Source: JAVBNW01 sp031551255 (GTDB lineage Bacteria; Bacillota; Clostridia; Christensenellales; UBA1750). From it: 31,622 nt of DNA. A program made the position numbers and the translations under genes. A model generated the notes under the pieces. The model worked only from the letters and a program-made list of their open reading frames with translations, had not been told where the DNA came from and searched no databases. Location of the stretch: assembly GCA_031551255.1 (NCBI GenBank), contig JAVBNW010000035.1, positions 1-31,622 of the forward strand. The letters run 5' to 3'. Numbering within the stretch: position 1 is the stretch's first letter; each line of letters begins with the position of its first letter. This document shows, in pieces, positions 25,013 through 31,622 of this stretch.

Positions 25013-27075
25013 TAAGGTGCCAGCATTTCTTTCACGCAAGTATGTCGATACGCCCCCGCCGATTTTGGCGTGGTAGGCACTTCCAGAACCACGCACACAA
25101 GCCGGTCATAGTCGGTATTGCGCACAAAGCTGATGCTCCAAGCGATTTCCCGCTCCTTATTCCCCCCAATTTCCGCGGTTCCGGTCTTTCCCAGCGTTTC
25201 GATATCCTTCAATTGCCCACTATTGCCCGACCCTCGGGTGATGACCTTGCGCAGCATCGGGCTAAGGATATCGAGCGTGCTTTTGTCTAAAACACCTTCA
25301 TAAAGAACCGCGGTATCGTTGGTTCCAATGGTTTTATAGGTCATGCCGTCCATCTGCTTAAATTCTTTTACCAGCCGGGGGCGCATGATGTTGCCGTCGT
25401 TCGCGAAGGCGGAGAAAATGCTGGCCATCTGCAATGGAGATATCAGCATCTCGCCCTGTCCGAAGCCGGTCGAGGCTAGCAATTGGAGGTTGGACATCGA
25501 GCCTTGGTTGCGTATTTGCGATGTCTTGACCGGGGTATCAAACGGAAAGGGCTTTCCAAAGCCTAGTTTTTCCAGATACGGATCAAAGTGCTCCCAGCCC
25601 GCTTTGAGTGCGGTGTAGCCAAAGTAGATGTTATCGGAGTAAACGATCGCGTTTTCCATGTTGACCGGTCCCTCGTAGTTCGACACGCGCGTGATCGGCG
25701 GAGCGTTCCATTCAGGATAGGTAGGCAGCCATTGGCGCGTTTTCCAGTCGATGCGCTCGGTGAACTCAAAATTTTGATTTAGGATGCCATCTTGCAAGGC
25801 CATAGCCGCGGTAAAAGGCTTGATGGTGGAGCCGGGCGGATAGGTTGCGATGGTGATGCGGTTGTGAAACGGTTGATTGGCCTCGGGGGAGAGCATGGCC
25901 GCCATCACATCGTTGGGTATTGCAAAGGTATACATATTGGGGTCAAAATCCGGATACGAGGAGGCCGCCAGCACATCTCCGGTAAGGGGGTCGAGCACGA
26001 TGATCGCTCCAGCGGTAGCGTCTACCTGCGGAAGCCTGTCCAACAGCGTTTCGGCGCGGATTTGCAGTTCGTAGTCGAGGGTTAGCGTAAGGTCGATACC
26101 GTTCACAGGGTCGATGCGCTTGACGATGTTCTTTTTCGAGCCGTCCGGCGCGATGATCGCGATTTCCCGCCCGCGATAGCCGGCCAATATATCTTCATAT
26201 GCCTGCTCGAGGCCGGATACGCCCACACGGCTGTCCGCATCATAGCGCTGCGGGTCGATTTCGCCGTCGATGGGATGCGTGTAGCCGATGAGATGGGCGA
26301 ACGTCGCCCCTTGCGGATAATAGCGAACCGGCCGGAATTCACGCCTGTCGATGCCGACGGCGGGGATGGACACCAGCATTTCAGAGAGCGTTACGTCGAT
26401 CGTGTCCGGCAGAAATACTTTGATGACTGCGACATCGTCGTTGGATTCCGTGGCGACGATATCGCGGATTTGCTTTGCATCCATCTGCAAAAGCGCCGCG
26501 AGGCGGGTCGATACATCCGTTAGGTCCTCTACTTTGGATCGCCTTACATAGACCGTGTCGCCATACGCGTTGATCGCGTAGGCATTGGCCTCCTGATCCA
26601 AGATTTCGCCGCGCTTTTGCTTGAGCGTGCTCAGCAAAACCTTGTCTCCCCACTCCATGCCTTCCAACACGGCGGCCGGAGTCCATGCGATGCGCCATTC
26701 CAATGCCGTGCGGCTTAGCTCCAGCGTGACCTTTTGCGTAAATGGGTCAAAGTTTTCGCAGTTATAGGTAAGCGTATAGTTAAGGGCAGCGTGCGTATCG
26801 TTCGTCGGCTGCGTCGATTCTAGTTTCCAGGAAAATTCTTTCAGGCCGATCGTCGAAAATACCGCGCGGTCGTAAAAATCGATGAAACTTGCCAAGGTAA
26901 GCCCTTCCGGTTTTTCATCGGGCAGCATTTCGTAGCAGGCGCCATAGTCGCGCATTTCCAGCGCGGCAAAAAACGCATCGCCGATCGCGGACAAATCCTC
27001 CGATACCGGCTCGGTGCATGCTCCCAGCGGAACCAACGTCAGGATGAGGACGAGAAACAGGCTCAGTTGCTTCAT
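25012..27075 (-). CDS. Class B penicillin-binding protein with MecA-type N-terminal domain (transpeptidase)
   Basis: A 687-residue peptidoglycan transpeptidase outside the membrane, predicted to be a lipoprotein: signal peptide MKQLSLFLVLILTLVPLGAC with lipobox LGAC (C20). Residues about 27-140 resemble the NTF2-like MecA N-terminal domain. The PBP dimerisation domain follows (RGEILDQEANAYA at 155-167; HLIGY). The transpeptidase domain has STIK (S416-K419), SDN (480-482) and KTG (630-632). This order is that of PBP3/PbpC of Bacillus, PBP5 of enterococci and PBP2a, a group with low beta-lactam affinity. Whether this protein has low affinity cannot be told from sequence. Start ATG with ATGGAG upstream; the stop abuts repeat C. 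Confidence 0.94.
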   Translation of the reverse strand: MKQLSLFLVLILTLVPLGACTEPVSEDLSAIGDAFFAALEMRDYGACYEMLPDEKPEGLTLASFIDFYDRAVFSTIGLKEFSWKLESTQPTNDTHAALNYTLTYNCENFDPFTQKVTLELSRTALEWRIAWTPAAVLEGMEWGDKVLLSTLKQKRGEILDQEANAYAINAYGDTVYVRRSKVEDLTDVSTRLAALLQMDAKQIRDIVATESNDDVAVIKVFLPDTIDVTLSEMLVSIPAVGIDRREFRPVRYYPQGATFAHLIGYTHPIDGEIDPQRYDADSRVGVSGLEQAYEDILAGYRGREIAIIAPDGSKKNIVKRIDPVNGIDLTLTLDYELQIRAETLLDRLPQVDATAGAIIVLDPLTGDVLAASSYPDFDPNMYTFAIPNDVMAAMLSPEANQPFHNRITIATYPPGSTIKPFTAAMALQDGILNQNFEFTERIDWKTRQWLPTYPEWNAPPITRVSNYEGPVNMENAIVYSDNIYFGYTALKAGWEHFDPYLEKLGFGKPFPFDTPVKTSQIRNQGSMSNLQLLASTGFGQGEMLISPLQMASIFSAFANDGNIMRPRLVKEFKQMDGMTYKTIGTNDTAVLYEGVLDKSTLDILSPMLRKVITRGSGNSGQLKDIETLGKTGTAEIGGNKEREIAWSISFVRNTDYDRLVCVVLEVPTTPKSAGAYRHTCVKEMLAP

Positions 27076-27264
27076 ATGGATTCTCCATTGCTATGCTTTA
27101 TATGCATAGGATAAACGAACCAAGATGCGAAGAGATTCCCACATATGAATAGGAAAGGAAATTATCGCTATAAGCACCTTACACCTTTCGTGGATAGCGC
27201 GTAGAACATCGGCTGGAATGTTTCCATTAATATGGGCATAATCATAGGGTAGACAAGCCCAAAT
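27076..27264. other. Divergent intergenic region PBP / G5-3D gene
   Basis: No gene is supported. An inverted repeat CTATGC (27091-27096) with GCATAG (27104-27109) lies just upstream of the PBP RBS, and TATAAA on the minus strand near it could be part of the PBP promoter, with a weak -35. Confidence 0.4.
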
Positions 27265-27294
27265 TTGACAAAAGTCGGCCATTTGCAGTATGAT
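27265..27294 (+). promoter_or_regulatory. Promoter of the G5/3D gene
   Basis: TTGACA (27265-27270), 18-bp spacer, TATGAT (27289-27294). A hairpin GGCGGC-ATA-GCCGCC (27307-27321) lies at the start of the leader. Confidence 0.75.
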
Positions 27295-27350
27295 GACGAT
27301 GTGTATGGCGGCATAGCCGCCTATGCTGATTCTAGGAGGTTTTTTATCGT

Positions 27351-28793
27351 ATGTTGAGAAGATACGGCAACGACAGGGTGTATCGAACCACATACCTGTC
27401 GGGCGTAGAGTGGAAGAGGGACCGCCGCAAGGTCGGTTGGCTTCGCCGCGCCTGCTCGTCGTTTGCCGCCGCGTTATCCCGGTTTGGCAGAGAACTTCTC
27501 GGCGTTTTGCTTGCCGTATTTTCCGCCGTTGCCGGAGTGTTTACAGGTTCTACGCGCCAGCGCGCTTCCGAGGGCCCGGCTTTCGAAAGGCGCTACGCCG
27601 GCGGTGAACCGGTGAGCGTACGCGGCATGGCGGTTCGACGGCCTTCGCGCGAATCCATTTTTGTACTGGAAGGCGCATTTATGCGCCGCACGCTGCTCAT
27701 TACCCTGGCAACGATCTTGCTGATATCCGGCATCGCGGCAGCGCCGTCCGTCGCCGTGTTCGCATCGAGTTCCACGGTCATGTTGCTGGATGAAGACAGC
27801 GGCATCGCTTCGCAAATCGTCACTCGGGCGGCGACGGTAGGGGAGCTGCTCGACACATACGGTATCGAGCTTGGCGTCGGGGATATCGTATATCCCGACA
27901 GGGCGCAGCCGCTCAAAGACGGGCAGGAAATCCTCCTGCGCCGCGCGATGAGCGTAAGCACCAATGTCGATGGGGTGGCGCGCGATCTGCGCATCCAGGC
28001 AGGCACCGTGCGCGAGGCGCTCGCAATGTCCGGCGTTTCCTACAACGCCGACGATATCATCATGCCGTCGCTGAGCACGACGCTCAGGCCCGGAATGGCG
28101 ATCACTATCACCCGCGTCGTCAGCGAGGTGGTGACCGAATCGCGACGCCTGCACTACTGGGAAATCGTAGAAAAAGACAAGACGCTCTATGTGGGCGATA
28201 CCAAGATTGCCCAGCAGGGTAAAGAGGGCGAAAAAGAGGTCGACATTCGCATCGTATACCACGACGGCCAAGAGGTTTCCCGCGAGGAGGTCGGCGAGAG
28301 AGTTATCGAAGCGCCGATGCATAGAATCGTCAAGGAAGGCACCAAGGAGAAGCCTAAGGCGACGGCATCTACGGCCAAGGCTTCCGCATCCACCGCCAAC
28401 TCCAGCGCGACTGCCAGCACGGGTACAGCCGTTTCAACGATCAAGACCGATGGCTACAAGGACAACAAATGGTGGGTTTTCTACAAGGATAAGCAATACG
28501 AGAAGAAGAAATCGCTGTCGGTCAAGGTAACCGCCTACACGCATACCGGCAACCGTACGGCTACCGGAACATGGCCCTCGGTGGGTACGATCGCCGTGGA
28601 TAAGACCGTGATTCCGCTGGGCACGCGGCTGTATGTGCCGGGCTACGGCATCGGCATCGCCGCCGATACCGGCAGCGCCATCAAAGGGAATATCGTCGAC
28701 GTATTCTTCGACAGTTATGAAGAGTGTGTCAAGTTTGGGCGCAAGAGCGTTACCATTTACGTGATCGGCAAGCCCCAGCCCAGGGAAATATGA
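27351..28793 (+). CDS. YabE-like cell-wall protein with DUF348, G5 and 3D domains
   Basis: A 480-residue membrane-anchored wall protein. In order: a basic N-terminal region with a hydrophobic stretch (about 49-65), a clear membrane segment (113-139), two DUF348 repeats (about 142-180, 202-240), a G5 domain (about 255-330), an Ala/Ser/Thr/Lys linker (333-365) and a C-terminal 3D domain (391-472) with the family aspartates in AADTG (D439) and IVDVFF (D450). The fold is related to lytic transglycosylases and Rpf/YabE proteins that remodel peptidoglycan. ATG at 27351 has AGGAGGT; an ATG at 27681 (GGAAGG upstream) just before the main membrane segment is an alternative. It overlaps rsmA, as in the Bacillus yabE-rnmV-ksgA order but without rnmV. 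Confidence 0.92.
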   Translation: MLRRYGNDRVYRTTYLSGVEWKRDRRKVGWLRRACSSFAAALSRFGRELLGVLLAVFSAVAGVFTGSTRQRASEGPAFERRYAGGEPVSVRGMAVRRPSRESIFVLEGAFMRRTLLITLATILLISGIAAAPSVAVFASSSTVMLLDEDSGIASQIVTRAATVGELLDTYGIELGVGDIVYPDRAQPLKDGQEILLRRAMSVSTNVDGVARDLRIQAGTVREALAMSGVSYNADDIIMPSLSTTLRPGMAITITRVVSEVVTESRRLHYWEIVEKDKTLYVGDTKIAQQGKEGEKEVDIRIVYHDGQEVSREEVGERVIEAPMHRIVKEGTKEKPKATASTAKASASTANSSATASTGTAVSTIKTDGYKDNKWWVFYKDKQYEKKKSLSVKVTAYTHTGNRTATGTWPSVGTIAVDKTVIPLGTRLYVPGYGIGIAADTGSAIKGNIVDVFFDSYEECVKFGRKSVTIYVIGKPQPREI

Positions 28794-29641
28794 CGACTAG
28801 CGAAATTATGACGCTTCTTCGAGCGCGCGGTTATCAGTTCAACCGCGCGCTCGGGCAACATTTTTTGGCGGACGAACGGATGATCTCATCCATCGTAGAT
28901 GTTTCGGGCGTCGGCCCCGCAACCAATGTGCTGGAGATTGGCCCCGGAGCAGGGGTGTTGACCGGCCCTTTGGCGCGGATAGCTAAAAAGGTGCTGGCGG
29001 TGGAGCTGGACAGGGCGCTGTTGCCGGTGCTCGATACGGTGCTCACGGGACGCCCAAACGTTACCGTGGTAAGGGACGACATCATGCGCTCCGATATTGC
29101 CGCGCTTGCGGGCGAGCACTTTGGCGGGGAAAGCTTTTCAGTCGTATCCAACTTACCCTATTCGATTACCACGCCGGTGCTTACTCGCCTTTTGCGCGAA
29201 AGCTTTCCCATCGAGGGGCTGACTGTAATGGTGCAGGCCGAGGCGGCCGATCGCATTATGGCTACGGAGGGCAAGGAGTACGGGCCATTGGCCGTTCTTG
29301 TGGCGTATCGCGCGCAGGTTTCGCGCGAGCTTGACGTTCCGCGCCATCTCTTTATGCCGCCGCCGCATGTCAATTCTGCCGTATTGCGCATGAAGATCGT
29401 GCCGCCCGAGCGCCCCGCAAAGGACGAAACGCAGTTCTTTGGCCTGGTGCGTTCGGCGTTTGCGATGCGGCGCAAGACGCTGATGAACAACCTGCGCCCC
29501 TTTGGTATCCCGGCCGAGGATCTCGCCGCGGCCATGCGGGAAGCGGGAATCGACCCGCATGCCAGGGCGGAACAGGCGCCGTTACCTCAGTTGATCGCCC
29601 TGTCCGACAACTTGATCGAAGGCGGCTATGTTATTTTTTAG
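28790..29641 (+). CDS. rsmA: 16S rRNA dimethyladenosine transferase RsmA (KsgA)
   Basis: Dimethylates the two adjacent adenines in the 3'-terminal hairpin of 16S rRNA during 30S maturation. The 283-residue protein has FNRALGQHFLADERMI at the start, the AdoMet motif LEIGPGAGVLTGPLA, the acidic AVELDRALL, the catalytic N121LPY124 and the C-terminal FAMRRKTLMNNL. I chose the ATG at 28790, in the ATGA overlap with the preceding stop; upstream in-frame codons lie inside that gene and are not family-like. Confidence 0.97.
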   Translation: MTTSEIMTLLRARGYQFNRALGQHFLADERMISSIVDVSGVGPATNVLEIGPGAGVLTGPLARIAKKVLAVELDRALLPVLDTVLTGRPNVTVVRDDIMRSDIAALAGEHFGGESFSVVSNLPYSITTPVLTRLLRESFPIEGLTVMVQAEAADRIMATEGKEYGPLAVLVAYRAQVSRELDVPRHLFMPPPHVNSAVLRMKIVPPERPAKDETQFFGLVRSAFAMRRKTLMNNLRPFGIPAEDLAAAMREAGIDPHARAEQAPLPQLIALSDNLIEGGYVIF

Positions 29642-29755
29642 ACAATCAGCAGGAATCGGCCGGAACACGCCGTATTATACAGTGTAGAATCTGGCCAAGG
29701 TTATGGCATTGCTAGCACAGTACATATACACCGAATAAAACCGGGAGGGAACGAC

Positions 29756-31333
29756 ATGAATACCTACGGCCTTGAAAAACTCGGCATCATCAACCCCACT
29801 GCGGTGCATCGCAACGCGACAATTCCCTTTTTAACGGAGCGCGCGCTTGCACGCGGCGAGGGTATTCTTTCCAAAACCGGTGCGCTGTGCGTCTACACCG
29901 GCAAGTATACCGGCCGCTCCCCTAACGACAAGTTTATCGTCGACGATCCGGCGGTGCACGACGAGATCGCGTGGGGCAAGGTGAACAGCCCGATTAAGCC
30001 CGAGGTGTTCGACAAGATCTACGAAAAGATGATGGCCTACCTACAAAACCGTGAAATTTTCATCTACGACGGCTTTGCCGGCGCGGATCCCGAATATCAA
30101 TGCAACTTCCGCATCGTCAACGAGTTTGCGAGCGAGAACCTTTTCATTCAGCAGCTGCTGCTGCGTCCCACCGCGCAGGAGCTCGAAAAGATGGGCCCCG
30201 CCGATTTCACGATCATCGCGGCCCCGGGCTTTAAGTGCATCCCCGAGATCGATGGCACGAATTCCGAAGCGGCGATTCTGGTCAACTTCTCCAAGAAGCT
30301 CGTCATCATCGCAGGCTCCCAGTACGCGGGCGAAATCAAAAAGTCCGTATTCTCGATCATGAACTACGTGCTTCCCAAGAAGAACGTATTCCCGATGCAC
30401 TGCTCGGCCAACATGGGAGTCAAGGGCGACGTTGCGCTGTTCTTCGGCCTGAGCGGCACCGGCAAGACGACGCTTTCCGCAGACCCGGACCGCAAGCTGA
30501 TCGGCGACGATGAGCACGGCTGGTCGAACAACGGCGTGTTCAACTTCGAGGGAGGCTGCTATGCCAAGTGCATTCGCCTTTCCAAGGAAAACGAGCCGCA
30601 GATTTGGGATGCCATCCGCTTTGGCGCGCTGGTCGAAAACGTGAAGATCGACCCGGAGACCCGCGAGTTCGATTTCGACACCGAAGAGATCACCGAAAAC
30701 ACCCGCGTGGGCTATCCGATCGACTTCATTCCCAACGCGCAGATCCCCGGCGTGGGCGGAACTCCGACGGCCGTTATCTTCCTGACGGCGGATGCGTTCG
30801 GCGTGCTGCCTCCTGTGGCGAAGCTCACCCGCGAGCAGGCGATGTATCACTTCGTATCCGGCTACACCGCGCGTCTGGCGGGCACCGAGCGCGGAGTCAC
30901 CGAGCCGCAGGCCACCTTCTCTACCTGCTTTGGCGAGCCCTTCCTGCCGTTGGCGCCCAAGGTATATGCCAAGCTCCTGGGCGAGAAGGTCGATTCCTCC
31001 GGCGCGAGCGTGTATCTTGTGAACACCGGCTGGTCCGGCGGCCCGGCGGGCGCGGGCGGAAACCGCATGTCCATCAAGAACACCCGCGCGATGATCACAG
31101 CGATCCTCACCGGTGAGCTTGATAAGGTAGAGTTCTACCTCGATCCGAACTTCAACGTGATGGTGCCCAAGGTCTGCCCCAACGTTCCCGCCGAAGTGCT
31201 CACCCCGAAGAACACTTGGGCCGACAAGGCCGCGTACGACGTGCAGGCAAAGAAGCTTGCCCAGATGTTCCGCAGCAACTTCAGCAAGTACGACATGCCT
31301 AAGGAGATCGTCGACGCAGGCCCGCAGGGCTAA
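29756..31333 (+). CDS. pckA: Phosphoenolpyruvate carboxykinase (ATP)
   Basis: Interconverts oxaloacetate plus ATP with PEP plus CO2 and ADP. In fermenting Clostridia it can work in the carboxylating direction towards succinate or propionate; the direction here is unknown. The 525 residues include YTGKYTGRSPNDKFIV, the P-loop GLSGTGKTT (231-239), the metal-binding IGDDEHGW, the CSANMGVKGD block and NTGWSGGPAG. GGGAGGG precedes the ATG at 29756. Codon use is strongly biased, as expected for an abundant central enzyme. It has its own terminator; no clear promoter pair is seen in 29642-29755. Confidence 0.97.
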   Translation: MNTYGLEKLGIINPTAVHRNATIPFLTERALARGEGILSKTGALCVYTGKYTGRSPNDKFIVDDPAVHDEIAWGKVNSPIKPEVFDKIYEKMMAYLQNREIFIYDGFAGADPEYQCNFRIVNEFASENLFIQQLLLRPTAQELEKMGPADFTIIAAPGFKCIPEIDGTNSEAAILVNFSKKLVIIAGSQYAGEIKKSVFSIMNYVLPKKNVFPMHCSANMGVKGDVALFFGLSGTGKTTLSADPDRKLIGDDEHGWSNNGVFNFEGGCYAKCIRLSKENEPQIWDAIRFGALVENVKIDPETREFDFDTEEITENTRVGYPIDFIPNAQIPGVGGTPTAVIFLTADAFGVLPPVAKLTREQAMYHFVSGYTARLAGTERGVTEPQATFSTCFGEPFLPLAPKVYAKLLGEKVDSSGASVYLVNTGWSGGPAGAGGNRMSIKNTRAMITAILTGELDKVEFYLDPNFNVMVPKVCPNVPAEVLTPKNTWADKAAYDVQAKKLAQMFRSNFSKYDMPKEIVDAGPQG

Positions 31334-31360
31334 CCGTTCATTTATATAGTAAATAGCTAA

Positions 31361-31395
31361 ATAATGGCCCTCCCGCAATGCGGGAGGGCCATTAT
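31361..31395 (+). terminator. Terminator after pckA
   Basis: A 17-bp near-perfect palindrome, ATAATGGCCCTCCCGCA (31361-31377) with TGCGGGAGGGCCATTAT (31379-31395). It has only a short T-rich tail. Confidence 0.8.
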
Positions 31396-31490
31396 GCCGG
31401 GAAATAGAGATCATGCCCGTTAGGTCTCTTGCGAAACTCCAAGACAACGGCGCAAGCGGCAAAAATGACGCGATGCGGCGCCAGCGCCTC

Positions 31491-31605
31491 GTCGTCGCGG
31501 ACTGCGTATCGCTCGCTTCCGTGCTGCGGCACGAAAGCTCGTTCACTGCGTCGCTCCTCCTCTTCCTCAAAACCGCTGCGGCGATTTTGAGGAGCAAGAA
31601 GAACG
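31491..31605 (+). repeat. Structured 3'-end repeat, copy D
   Basis: About 100 nt after the pckA terminator, same strand as pckA. GTCGTCGCGGACTGCGTATC is identical to copy C. Hairpin 1: CGTGC-TGCG-GCACG (31520-31533). Hairpin 2: TCCTCAAAA (31564-31572) with TTTTGAGGA (31585-31593), inner CGC/GCG pairs and loop TGCG, then AAGAAGAACG. The window ends soon after, so more of the element or a further copy may follow. Confidence 0.75.
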
Positions 31606-31622
31606 GCGAAATTAGGAACGAG

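Noticed and set aside
30041..31597. Long minus-strand open frame opposite pckA
   Set aside because: pckA is unambiguous on the plus strand; the antisense frame has no recognisable domain and runs through the terminator and repeat D.

Overview
The window looks like chromosomal DNA of a spore-forming, moderately high-GC member of the Clostridia (Firmicutes). The evidence is the spore maturation pair spmA/spmB, a T-box leader before methionyl-tRNA synthetase, an AbrB/SpoVT-type regulator, a YabE-like G5/3D protein next to rsmA, and strong AGGAGG ribosome binding sites. Genus cannot be fixed from sequence alone; a Christensenellales-like gut lineage is only a guess. There is no phage, IS element, CRISPR array, rRNA or tRNA that I can support.

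Layout. 1-2860: a HAD phosphatase, a small membrane protein and queA, joined by ATGA stop/start overlaps, then a DUF3892 protein. 2860-7090: a TetR regulator and a two-gene heterodimeric ABC exporter; matching palindromic operators lie before the regulator and before the exporter. 7100-8120: an AAA/ABC-like ATPase with its own promoter and terminator. 8120-10600: a degraded small gene and a YyaL-type thioredoxin-domain gene split by a 20-nt insertion that starts with a stop codon. 10670-11520: two small unknown proteins and an XRE repressor. 11680-14020: a DUF6530 protein, tgt and yajC. 14065-15660: AbrB-type regulator (minus strand) and spmA-spmB. 15716-18830: T-box leader, metG, tatD. 18974-24502: three secreted SH3b-domain paralogues with near-identical signal peptides. 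24500-25012: an array of structured repeats. 25012-27075: a class B penicillin-binding protein with a MecA-type N-terminal region (minus strand). 27265-29641: G5/3D cell-wall protein and rsmA. 29756-31333: ATP-dependent PEP carboxykinase.

How the genes relate. QueA and Tgt are both queuosine enzymes but lie about 10 kb apart, with regulator, exporter and damaged genes between them, which suggests insertion into an older queA-tgt-yajC block. Much of the right half concerns the cell envelope (SH3b proteins, PBP, G5/3D protein) and sporulation.

The most unusual signals are non-coding. (1) A repeat family at 24553-25012 and 31491-31605 sits just after gene 3' ends, always in the same orientation relative to the gene. 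It carries two hairpins whose stems differ between copies but stay complementary, while the tetraloops stay alike. (2) In the thioredoxin-domain gene a TCG codon is followed at once by TAG, and a second TCG 20 nt later restores the frame, inside a long inverted repeat. This has the layout of a translational bypass site, although simple gene decay is also possible. (3) A 36-codon in-frame palindromic insertion interrupts the HAD phosphatase.
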